This document shows positions 37,701-44,426 of a stretch of 64,000 nt of DNA, one piece after another. Both the position numbers and the translations under genes were made by a program. The stretch comes from Leifsonia sp. 1010 (lineage in GTDB: Bacteria; Actinomycetota; Actinomycetes; Actinomycetales; Microbacteriaceae), in the NCBI RefSeq assembly GCF_031455295.1, contig NZ_JAVDSL010000004.1, positions 1 through 64,000 on the forward strand. The letters are read 5' to 3'. Each line of letters begins with the position of its first letter. The first letter of the stretch is position 1. The notes under the pieces are model-generated. The model did no database searches, had not been told where the DNA came from, and saw nothing but the letters and a program-made list of their open reading frames with translations.

Positions 37701-38622
37701 CGTCGCGGAGGCGCGAACGCCGAACGCGATCGAACGCACCGGGCTGACGACGTGGGATCTCGACGAGCTCCCCCGCTTCGTCGACTCCACGCACACCGGC
37801 CCGGGCGGCACGAAGAACGTGATCCGCGCCTACCCGGCACTCGTCGATGACGGCGACTCCGTCAGCATCCGCCTGATGGGAACGCCCGCCGAGCAGGCCC
37901 GAGCGATGCCGGGCGGCGTGCGGCGGCTGCTGCTCGCCAGCATCCCCTCGCCCGTCGCCTATGTGCAGCAGCACCTCACGGCCAACGAGAAGCTCACGCT
38001 CGCCGCGAGCCCCTACCCCAACACCAAGGCGCTGTTCGACGACTGCCTGCTCGCGGTGATCGACTCGGTGCTGTACCGGATGAAGCCCGACGGCCAGGTG
38101 TTCATGCGCGCCGAGTTCGAGGCGGTGCGGGATCGGGTGTCCGGCATCGTGATGGACTCGATGTTTGAGACGGTCGCGCTCGTCACCCGCATCCTCACCG
38201 CTGCGCGCACTGCCGAGAAGGCGATCGCGGGCGTGACGGCGCTGACCTACCTGGCGGCGCTGAACGACGCGAAGGGGCAGCTCTCCGGGCTGGTGTGGGC
38301 CGGGAAGGGTGTCGGATTCGTGTCGGCGACAGGGCTCGAGCAGCTGCGACACCTGCCGCGGTACCTCGCCGGGATCACGCAGCGCATGCAGGCGCTGCCG
38401 ACGAATCCCGGCCGCGACCGGGCCTGGCAGACGCAGGTGGAGACGGCGGTCGCGCTGTACACGGACGCGGGCGGCCGCATCCCGCTCGCGCCCGGCTCGC
38501 CGCCGTCGCTGGTGCACGCGCGGTGGATGCTGGAGGAGTTCCGCGTCTCGCTCTTCGCCCAGTCGCTGGGCACCGCCGAGACCGTCTCCCTGCAGCGCAT
38601 CCGCAAAGTCCTCGCCTCCTGA
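34741..38622 (+). CDS. hrpA: ATP-dependent RNA helicase HrpA
   Basis: A 1293-residue DEAH-box helicase of full HrpA length: Walker A GATGSGKTTQ at about residues 38-47, DEAH in IIIDEAHERS near 132, motif III SATI, motifs V/VI TNVAETSLTVPG and QRSGRSGR, then HA2/OB domains and the long C-terminal HrpA extension (DUF3418-like). HrpA rescues ribosomes stalled on mRNA (family knowledge). TAGACT (34726-34731) ends 9 nt before the ATG; GGAAGG lies in between. The stop is followed by family A repeat copy 3. Confidence 0.95.
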   Translation: MSSTATLPRIVFPPELPVSRKRDDIARAIRDNQVVIVAGATGSGKTTQLPKIALELGRTSIGHTQPRRLAARTIAERIAEELGQSVGELVGYQVRFTDKVSKATKIKLMTDGILLNELRRDRMLRAYDTIIIDEAHERSLNIDFLLGYLKQLLPQRPDLKLIITSATIDPESFAQHFASADGTPAPIVEVSGRTYPVEIRYRPLVAEALDEDDDDPDPVPSADRDYLQGINDALDELAREAAGDVLVFLSGENEIRDAADAIRGRNLPGTEVLPLYGRLSSAEQHRVFQPSTLPGIRRRVVLATNVAETSLTVPGIKYVVDAGTARISRYSTRAKVQRLPIEAISQASANQRSGRSGRTSDGIAIRLYSEEDFAKRPEFTEPEILRTNLAAVILQMISLGLGDIAAFPFLTPPDSRGIKDGLDLLTELGAISTTKEGTKLTAVGRQLAQLPIDPRFARMVVESKRHGTSREVMAIVAGLTIQDPRERPVERRGSADEKHARFADPTSDFLTLLNLWNYLEEQQKQLSSSAFRRLCKAEFLNFLRVREWQDVYRQLRQLAKPLGLTIGEPSVNPDGIHRSLLAGLLSHIGLKDVRETGPAPKGAGKAPRSRQAEYLGARQTRFVIFPGSTLAKKQPNAVMSAELVETSRLFARMNAAIDPAWAEPIAGDLCKRQYSEPHWEKNQGSVVAYERATLFGVPIIPRRRVQYARIDRELSRELFIRHALVDGEWDSHQAFDRANRKLRAELRELEERTRRRDILNDDEAVFEFYDKRIPADVVSTRSFEGWWKKARQETPDLLTMTPEALLDEEAAEVDEDAFPPVWRQGDQQLTLRYRFEPGAEDDGVTVQVPLPLLAGLLPDGFDWQVPGLRHELVTALIKSLPKAIRRQVVPAADWAQRLLGELSGTAGMRAHEGERPAASLADTLAATISRLTGSRVSGSDFDLDRLPAHLRPTFQVVGERGRTLASGKDLGALQERLRSRARDSVAAVAEARTPNAIERTGLTTWDLDELPRFVDSTHTGPGGTKNVIRAYPALVDDGDSVSIRLMGTPAEQARAMPGGVRRLLLASIPSPVAYVQQHLTANEKLTLAASPYPNTKALFDDCLLAVIDSVLYRMKPDGQVFMRAEFEAVRDRVSGIVMDSMFETVALVTRILTAARTAEKAIAGVTALTYLAALNDAKGQLSGLVWAGKGVGFVSATGLEQLRHLPRYLAGITQRMQALPTNPGRDRAWQTQVETAVALYTDAGGRIPLAPGSPPSLVHARWMLEEFRVSLFAQSLGTAETVSLQRIRKVLAS

Positions 38623-38627
38623 CCCCA

Positions 38628-38694
38628 GCCATCACCTCCTGAGTTTTTCGCCTTTTCCGGCGCGAAAATCGCGAAAAACTCAGGAGCTGATGGC
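38628..38694. repeat. Intergenic inverted repeat, family A copy 3
   Basis: Arms 38628-38651 (GCCATCACCTCCTGAG then TTTTTCGC) and 38671-38694 are inverse with a single mismatch over 24 nt; the spacer is 19 nt and unrelated to the other copies. It sits between the convergent hrpA and SDR genes. Confidence 0.85.
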
Positions 38695-38704
38695 TTGAAT
38701 CGGG

Positions 38705-39487
38705 TCAGACGCCGAGGTGGAAGCCGCCGTTGGAGTGGAGGAGCTGGCCGTTGATCCAGCCGCCGCTCTCGGACAGGAGGAACGCGACGAGGTCGGCGGT
38801 GTCCTCGGGCCGGCCGAGGCGACCGAGCGCGGTCTCGGCCGCGAGCGACTCGGCGAGGTCGGGCGTCATCCATCCGGTGTCGATCGGTCCCGGGTTGACG
38901 AGGTTCGCCGTGATCCCCCGCTGGCCGAGCTCGACGGCTGCGGCCTTCACGATGCGGTCCAGGGCGCCCTTGCTCGCGCCGTACGGGAGATTGTGCGCTG
39001 TGTGGTCGCTCGTCAGGGCGATGATCCGCCCGAGTCCCGACAGCTCGGACGGGAACTGCTCGGCGAACGCCTTCATCAGAAGCCAGGTGCCACGGGTGTT
39101 CACCGCGAAGTGCGCGTCGAAAGCGTCCACAGTGGTGTCGAGCAGCCCGCTGTCGACGGAGTGCGCGTGGCTGGCGACCACGGCCTGGATCGGCCCGAGG
39201 CCGGCCCGCACCCGGTTGACGGCCAGCGCGGGCGACTCCGGATGCGACAGGTCGACGGCGACCGGAAGCGCGCGTGCGCCGAGTGCGCGCAGCTCGTCGG
39301 CGAACTCGTCGTGCGCGTTCGCCTCCGCACCCCAGGGCATCGCGGCGTCGTAGTCATCCCAGAACGCGAACGCGACATCCCAGCCGAGAGAGGCCTGGTT
39401 GCGGGCGATGGCGGCCCCGATCGACCCCGGCCGGCTGGCGCCGGTCACGAAGACGACGGGGCGGGAGGAGCGGGCGTCGATGTCCAT
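38705..39487 (-). CDS. Short-chain dehydrogenase/reductase
   Basis: The 260-residue Rossmann enzyme has TGASRPGSIG near residue 15 for NAD(P) binding, a Ser-containing ALTSDHTAHNLPYGASKGAL catalytic segment (YGASK) and VNPGPIDTGW. An unusual insertion after the first helix (WDDYDAAMPWGAEANAHDEF) resembles SDRs from antibiotic-modification neighbourhoods, but no such cluster is present. Substrate unknown. Confidence 0.82.
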   Translation of the reverse strand: MDIDARSSRPVVFVTGASRPGSIGAAIARNQASLGWDVAFAFWDDYDAAMPWGAEANAHDEFADELRALGARALPVAVDLSHPESPALAVNRVRAGLGPIQAVVASHAHSVDSGLLDTTVDAFDAHFAVNTRGTWLLMKAFAEQFPSELSGLGRIIALTSDHTAHNLPYGASKGALDRIVKAAAVELGQRGITANLVNPGPIDTGWMTPDLAESLAAETALGRLGRPEDTADLVAFLLSESGGWINGQLLHSNGGFHLGV

Positions 39488-39537
39488 CCGACGATTCTGT
39501 CAGACGGCCGACGCCCGCTCCTGCCGATGAGTGGTGG

Positions 39538-40311
39538 CTAGAGCACCTTCGAGAGGAACGCCTGCGTCCGCTGGTGCTGCGGGTTGCTGAGCACTTCGCG
39601 CGGGTCGCCCGACTCGACGACGACGCCGCCGTCCATGAAGACCAGCTCGTCCGCGACCTCGCGGGCGAAGCCCATCTCGTGCGTCACGACCACCATGGTC
39701 ATACCGCTGGCGGCCAGGCCCTTCATCACATCCAGCACTTCGCCGACGAGCTCGGGGTCGAGCGCCGAGGTCGGCTCGTCGAACAGCATCAGCTTGGGGT
39801 CCATCGCGAGCGCACGCGCGATCGCGACGCGCTGCTGCTGACCGCCGGACAACTGCGACGGGTAGTGGTCGCCCTTGTCGCTCAGTCCGACGCGGGCGAG
39901 CAGCTCGGTCGCGCGCTCCACCGCCTTCGCCTTTGAGAGGCCCTTCACGCGGATGGGCGCCTCGATGATGTTCTCCAGCGCCGTCATGTGCGGGAACAGG
40001 TTGAACCGCTGGAACACCATCCCGATCTCGCGACGCTGCCGGGCGGCCTCCTTCGGCTTCAGCTCGTACAGCTTGTCGCCGTGCTGCCGGTAGCCGACCA
40101 CCTCGCCATCGACCGAGAGCCGGCCGGCGTCCACGCGCTCCAGGTGGTTGATGCAGCGCAGGAAGGTCGACTTGCCGGAGCCCGACGGGCCGATGATGCA
40201 CAGCACCTCGCCCGGGTTGACCTTGAGGTCAATGCTCTTGAGCACCTCGTTCGAGCCGAAGCTCTTCGAGACGCCTTCGGCCAGCACCATGGGGGTCTTC
40301 GTGTCGGTCAT
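39538..40311 (-). CDS. Polar amino-acid ABC transporter ATP-binding protein
   Basis: The 257-residue ATPase has Walker [10 protein letters not shown], signature LSGGQQQR and Walker [17 protein letters not shown], the GlnQ/HisP pattern. An insert between Walker A and the Q-loop, [18 protein letters not shown], is characteristic of a subset of polar amino-acid importers. It is the distal gene of a substrate-binding protein, permease, ATPase operon, overlapping the permease by ATGA. Confidence 0.92.
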   Translation of the reverse strand: MTDTKTPMVLAEGVSKSFGSNEVLKSIDLKVNPGEVLCIIGPSGSGKSTFLRCINHLERVDAGRLSVDGEVVGYRQHGDKLYELKPKEAARQRREIGMVFQRFNLFPHMTALENIIEAPIRVKGLSKAKAVERATELLARVGLSDKGDHYPSQLSGGQQQRVAIARALAMDPKLMLFDEPTSALDPELVGEVLDVMKGLAASGMTMVVVTHEMGFAREVADELVFMDGGVVVESGDPREVLSNPQHQRTQAFLSKVL

Positions 40312-41291
40312 CCCTTGCCTCCGAGGTCGTTGCCGTCCGGTGCACCGGCCGCGGGGAGCGCGCCGGTCGCGAGGGCCGGTTCGTTGCGGTCGGGGCGGCG
40401 CGCGTTGACGCCGCGCGAGAACCGCTTCTCCAGGAAGTACTGCCCCGTCATCAGCAGGGAGGTGAAGAGCAGGTACCAGAGCGACGCCACGATGAGCAGC
40501 GGGATGGGCGTGTACGTGACCGCCGAGATGTCGCGTGCGACACCGTAGAGGTCGGTCGTCAGCGGGATCGCCGCCACCAGCGAGGTCGTCTTCAGCATCG
40601 AGATCACCTCGTTGCCGGTCGGCGGGATGATAACGCGCATGGCCTGCGGGATGACGATGCGGGTCATCGTCTGCCACCACGACATGCCGAGCGCGGTCGC
40701 CGCCTCCTCCTGGCCCTCGTCGACCGAGAGCAGGCCGGCGCGTACGATCTCCGCCATGTAGGCGGCCTCGTTGAGCGCCAGGCCGATCACGGCGATGATG
40801 AACGCGTTCTGCATGAAGCCGAGGTTCAGATCCACGCCGATGTTCGTCCACGGCACGCCGAGGAAGATCTGCGGGTAGATCAGCGAGAACAGGCCCCAGA
40901 AGACCAGCTGCACATAGACCGGGGTGCCGCGGAAGATCCACAGGTACAGCCAGGCGACCGATTTCACGACCGGGTTCGGCGACAGGCGCATGACCGCGAG
41001 CACGAGGCCGAGCACCACGCCGATGATCATCGAGTAGATCGTCAGCTGGAGGGTCACGAGCGCAGCAGCACTGATGCGCTTGTCGAAGACGTACTTGCCG
41101 ACGTACTGCCAGCCGTAGGCCTCGCGCTGGGAGGCGTCCACGATGAACCAGACCAGCAGGAGGATGAGGATCGCCGCGAAGACGATGCGCCAGGGGTGCC
41201 GGAGCTTGATCGCCTTGATCGGCTCGGAACGGGTCCCGCCCGGCGACGGGACGGATCCCGTCGCCGGCCGGGCGGTGTTGCTCTGTGACAT
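40308..41291 (-). CDS. Polar amino-acid ABC transporter permease
   Basis: The 327-residue HisM/GlnP-type permease has a cytoplasmic N-terminal extension and five or so membrane helices; the EAA loop is visible as [23 protein letters not shown]. Two nearby permease-type domains are usual in such systems; here a single permease gene is present, implying a homodimer. Its start is 5 nt after the binding-protein stop. Confidence 0.9.
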   Translation of the reverse strand: MSQSNTARPATGSVPSPGGTRSEPIKAIKLRHPWRIVFAAILILLLVWFIVDASQREAYGWQYVGKYVFDKRISAAALVTLQLTIYSMIIGVVLGLVLAVMRLSPNPVVKSVAWLYLWIFRGTPVYVQLVFWGLFSLIYPQIFLGVPWTNIGVDLNLGFMQNAFIIAVIGLALNEAAYMAEIVRAGLLSVDEGQEEAATALGMSWWQTMTRIVIPQAMRVIIPPTGNEVISMLKTTSLVAAIPLTTDLYGVARDISAVTYTPIPLLIVASLWYLLFTSLLMTGQYFLEKRFSRGVNARRPDRNEPALATGALPAAGAPDGNDLGGKG

Positions 41292-41296
41292 GAAGG

Positions 41297-42196
41297 TCAG
41301 CCCTTCGAGGCCGCGTTGACCTCGGCAGACTCGACGGCGCCGTCGGCGACGCCCCACTTGTCGAGGATCTTCTTGTAGGTGCCGTCGTCGATGAGAGCCT
41401 GGACGGCCTTCTGCAGCACCGGGGTGAGCTCCGAGTCCTTCTTGACGGGGAGGCCGTAGGGCGCCTCGTCGAAGGTCTTGCCGGCGGCCTCGAGCTTGCC
41501 GTTCGACTTGGAGATCGCGTACAGGGTGACGGGCGAGTCAGCGCTGAGGGCGTCGGCCTTGCCGAGGATGACCGCGTTGGTCGCGTCGTCCTGCGTGTCG
41601 TAGCGGAGCGCCTGGATGGCGGGCTTGCCCTCGTCCGTGCACTTCTTCGACTTGGCGGGGACCTCGTCGGTGTCCTCGTAGGTCGTCGACTGGACGGCGA
41701 CCTTCAGACCGCAGGCGTTGTCCGGGTCGATGTTCTTGCCCTTCTGGGCGGCCCAGAGGATGCCGGCCGAGTAGTAGTTGACGAAGTCGACCTGCTGCTC
41801 GCGCTCGGTGGTGTCGGTGAACGACGACATGCCGTAGTCGTCCTTGCCGCCGGTGATGCTCGGGATGATGTTGTCGAACTTCGCGATCGCGAACTCCGTC
41901 TTCACGCCGAGCTTGTCACCGATCGCCTTGGCGAGGTCGACCTCCCAGCCGACGGGCTGGGCGTTGTCGTCCTTGAACTCGTTCGGCGGGTACGTGTTGT
42001 CCATGCCGACGACGAGCTTGCCGGCGTCCTTGATCTTCTGCGGCAGCTGTCCGGCGAGGGTGTCGTCCTTCTTCACGTCCGAGACGGAGCTCGACGTTGA
42101 GCTGCCGGACGGGGTGCTGTTGTCGACGCAACCGCTGAGCGCGAGCGCTGCAACGGCGGCGACTGCGGCGATGGGGGCCGCGGTACGAATGCGCAT
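41297..42196 (-). CDS. Amino-acid ABC transporter substrate-binding lipoprotein
   Basis: A 299-residue family 3 solute-binding protein with a lipoprotein signal (lipobox ALSG with Cys23), then the [13 protein letters not shown] ligand-domain start, [15 protein letters not shown] and [20 protein letters not shown]. It captures an amino acid outside the membrane and delivers it to the downstream permease/ATPase pair; the exact ligand is not clear. A perfect 14-bp palindrome covers part of its leader and ribosome-binding region, so expression is likely regulated. Confidence 0.9.
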   Translation of the reverse strand: MRIRTAAPIAAVAAVAALALSGCVDNSTPSGSSTSSSVSDVKKDDTLAGQLPQKIKDAGKLVVGMDNTYPPNEFKDDNAQPVGWEVDLAKAIGDKLGVKTEFAIAKFDNIIPSITGGKDDYGMSSFTDTTEREQQVDFVNYYSAGILWAAQKGKNIDPDNACGLKVAVQSTTYEDTDEVPAKSKKCTDEGKPAIQALRYDTQDDATNAVILGKADALSADSPVTLYAISKSNGKLEAAGKTFDEAPYGLPVKKDSELTPVLQKAVQALIDDGTYKKILDKWGVADGAVESAEVNAASKG

Positions 42197-42213
42197 GATT
42201 GTCGTTGTCCTTC

Positions 42214-42227
42214 TTCCTGTACAGGAA
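42214..42227 (-). promoter_or_regulatory. Perfect palindrome TTCCTGTACAGGAA in the transporter leader
   Basis: This 14-bp palindrome lies 17 nt upstream of the binding-protein start and partly provides its AGGAAGAAGG ribosome-binding sequence. It may be a repressor operator or an RNA hairpin occluding the ribosome-binding site. A candidate promoter (TTGAAG, then TATCCT about 19 nt on) is upstream on the same strand. Confidence 0.5.
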
Positions 42228-42434
42228 TGTGCCTGATGCGTATTGCAAGGGTAAGGGGAGGATACCCCAGCGGCGTCGCCGCACTTCAACACTAATTCGC
42301 GCAGGGAACAGCGTTTTTCACGGACGTTTCCGGAAGGTTTCGTCGGATCCGGCAGCGGAATCCGTGGATTTGTGCGTGGGCGCGCTGCGAAACCCGCGCG
42401 GGATGCGTCCGGGCGGCCGTTTCGGGCCGTGAGG

Positions 42435-43319
42435 TCACGCTCCCGTAACGACCGGCCGCTCCGGGTCGTTCGACCAGGCCGAGTAGGAGCCCGCGTACAG
42501 AGCCGGCAGCGGCAGCCCGGCGATGACCATGGCGAGGGCTTCGTGGGCGGCCGTGACGCCCGATCCGCAGTACACGCCGACGGGCGTGTCGGCGTCGATG
42601 CCGAGGCCGCGGAACCGCTCCGCCAGCGCGTCGGCGGGTAGCATCCGTCCATCGGCGTCGACGTTGTCCGTGGTGGGTGCGCTGACGGCACCCGGGATGT
42701 GACCGGGTCGCGGATCGACCGGCTCCACCTCGCCGCGGAAGCGTTCGCCCGCGCGCGCGTCCAGCAACACGGCGTCCGCCGCGACGGCGAGGGCTGCGGC
42801 GGCGTCGCCGTCGAGGGTCGGAAGCGCGCCGAACTGCACGTGGATGCTGCCAGGGATCGGCGTAGCGCCGGGCCCCTTCTCGAGCGGCATCCCGGCGTCG
42901 CGCCAGGCGGCGATCCCGCCGTCGAGCACGCGGACGTCACGCACGCCCGCGTGGCGCAGCAGCCACCACGCCCGCGCGGCCGAGCTGCCGGAGGCGTCGT
43001 CGTAGACGACGACCGAGTCGCCGTCGCCGAGTCCCCAGCGCCGCGCCGCCTCCTGGAAGGCGTCCTGCGACGGGAGCGGGTGCCGGCCATCGGTGGGCTC
43101 GCCGTGACCGGCCAGCTCGGTGTCCAGGTCGACGTACACCGCGCCCGGGATGTGCCCGCGCTCGAACTCCTCGCGGCCGGGCGGTCCGCCCAGCTTCCAG
43201 CGGACGTCGAGCACGCGCCACGCCGAACGCCGCCGGCCGGCGCCGCTCCACAGGGATTCAGCCCCGAGAGCGACGTCCAGCGCGGCGGCGGTGATCAGCG
43301 GAGAGATCTCCGTTGCCAT
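42435..43319 (-). CDS. Two-domain rhodanese sulfurtransferase (SseA/3-mercaptopyruvate type)
   Basis: The 294-residue protein has tandem rhodanese domains; the C-terminal one carries the active-site C251 in VYCGSGVTA, a CG[S/T]GVT-type loop of 3-mercaptopyruvate or thiosulfate sulfurtransferases. The N-terminal domain is inactive. Its start is a single nucleotide after the nrdB stop, so it is translationally coupled to ribonucleotide reductase, an uncommon pairing. The 238-bp gap before the next upstream gene holds the transporter promoter and nothing else recognisable. Confidence 0.9.
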   Translation of the reverse strand: MATEISPLITAAALDVALGAESLWSGAGRRRSAWRVLDVRWKLGGPPGREEFERGHIPGAVYVDLDTELAGHGEPTDGRHPLPSQDAFQEAARRWGLGDGDSVVVYDDASGSSAARAWWLLRHAGVRDVRVLDGGIAAWRDAGMPLEKGPGATPIPGSIHVQFGALPTLDGDAAAALAVAADAVLLDARAGERFRGEVEPVDPRPGHIPGAVSAPTTDNVDADGRMLPADALAERFRGLGIDADTPVGVYCGSGVTAAHEALAMVIAGLPLPALYAGSYSAWSNDPERPVVTGA

Positions 43320-43320
43320 A

Positions 43321-44310
43321 TCAGCGACCGGTGGAGGCCTTGGCGTTCGACTCGTAGGAGGTGTTGGTGGACTCGAAGAAGTTCACCAGCTCCAGCGTGT
43401 CGTTGGCGGTCGCCATCCACTTGGCCGGGTTGGAGACCTTGTACTCGGCCTCGAAGCCCAGCTCCTCCAGCCGGCGGTCGGCCAGGTACTTCACGTACTG
43501 GTTGATGTAGTTCGCGTTCAGGCCCAGGATGCCGCCCGGGAGGAGGTCGCGGTTGTACTGCTCCTCCATCTCGACGGCGTCCAGGATCATCTGACGGATC
43601 TCGGCGGCGAACTCCGGCGTCTGCAGGTCCGGGTTCTCCTCCAGCACCGTGAGGATGAGATTGATGCCGAACTTGAGGTGCAGCGACTCGTCGCGCACCA
43701 CCCAGTCGATGAGCGAGCCGAAGTTGCGCAGCAGGTTCCGCTGGCGGAACGAGAGCGCCACCATGAAGCCCGAGTAGAACCAGATCCCCTCGAGGATGAC
43801 GTTGTACGCCACCAGGTTGCGGATGAAGTCCTGCTTGCCCTCGGTCGTCGTGATGTCGAGCGCCTGCTCGGTCATCCGCTTGATGAAGCGGACCTCGAAC
43901 TCCTCCTTCTTCGCCATCGACGGCACGTCGACGTGGGAGTTGTAGGCCTGCTCGCGATCGATCGGGAACGTCTCGAGGACGTACTCGAACGACATGCAGT
44001 GGTTCGCCTCCTCCCACATCTGCTTCGCGAGGTAGAGGTGCGCCTCGGCCGCGTTGATGTAGGGGTAGACGCCGAAGGCGAGGGCCTTGTTGACGAGCAG
44101 CTCGTTCGGGTTGAAGTAGCTCATCAGGAAGGTGACCGCGTGGCGCTCCTCGTCGGTCATCCGCTTGAAGTCGGCGATGTCCTCACCGAGCTGGATCTCG
44201 TTCGGGAACCAGGTGTTCGCGACGGCCTGGTCGTAGAGGTCCATCGCCCACTGGTACGTGACCGGCTTGAGCAGCAGGCCCTCTTCGATTCCCGTTCCCA
44301 GAATCCCCAT
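43321..44310 (-). CDS. nrdB: Ribonucleotide reductase beta subunit, class Ic-type (Phe in place of radical Tyr)
   Basis: The 329-residue R2 protein has the ferritin-like metal ligands E70 (NPNELLVN), E101 and H104 (WEEANHCMSF), E174, and E208/H211 (RDESLH). The residue four after H104, the radical Tyr122 position of E. coli R2, is F108, and the first ligand is Glu, not Asp. The spacing E70/E101/H104/F108/E174/E208/H211 is exactly that of C. trachomatis R2 (E89/E120/H123/F127/E193/E227/H230), the Mn(IV)/Fe(III) class Ic prototype. It therefore probably uses Mn/Fe chemistry (inference from residues). A C-terminal Tyr (TNTSYES) could serve radical transfer. It is downstream of nrdA and the micro-ORF and one nucleotide upstream of the sulfurtransferase. 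Confidence 0.92.
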   Translation of the reverse strand: MGILGTGIEEGLLLKPVTYQWAMDLYDQAVANTWFPNEIQLGEDIADFKRMTDEERHAVTFLMSYFNPNELLVNKALAFGVYPYINAAEAHLYLAKQMWEEANHCMSFEYVLETFPIDREQAYNSHVDVPSMAKKEEFEVRFIKRMTEQALDITTTEGKQDFIRNLVAYNVILEGIWFYSGFMVALSFRQRNLLRNFGSLIDWVVRDESLHLKFGINLILTVLEENPDLQTPEFAAEIRQMILDAVEMEEQYNRDLLPGGILGLNANYINQYVKYLADRRLEELGFEAEYKVSNPAKWMATANDTLELVNFFESTNTSYESNAKASTGR

Positions 44311-44348
44311 GGTGTTCCGTCTCTTTCGTTATTCGGTCGGTCGGCGGG

Positions 44349-44426
44349 TTACTGGCAGGACTCGCACTGCAGGTCGTCCATCGGGTCGACCGGCACGTAG
44401 TATTCCTCGATCTTGGTGCTGTTCAC
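44349..44426 (-). CDS. Micro-ORF encoding the detached NrdA C-terminal CxxC tail (25 residues)
   Basis: GTG start at 44426 overlaps the nrdA stop codon (GTGA), in the -1 frame relative to nrdA. It encodes 25 residues: an N-terminal NSTKIEEYY, an acidic VDPMDDLQ segment and the terminus CESCQ, then TAA. A CxxC at the very C-terminus is the mobile redox arm that re-reduces the active site in class I alpha subunits; the nrdA ORF itself ends without one. A GGTGGTGAG stretch about 5 nt upstream could act as a ribosome-binding site. It could be translated as a separate trans-acting peptide, by coupled reinitiation, or fused to NrdA by frameshifting; a sequencing or recent mutational frameshift is possible but the clean overlap, stop and acidic tail argue for a real feature. 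Confidence 0.75.
   Translation of the reverse strand: MNSTKIEEYYVPVDPMDDLQCESCQ

Noticed and set aside
36145-38517. 790-codon minus-strand frame within hrpA
   Set aside because: Shadow of HrpA; low-complexity Arg/His/Glu composition.
44423-44426. Programmed -1 frameshift producing a fused NrdA tail
   Set aside because: Not excluded, but the sequence at the stop (AAC AAG TGA) has no classical slippery heptamer and no obvious downstream pseudoknot; coupled translation from the GTGA overlap is simpler.
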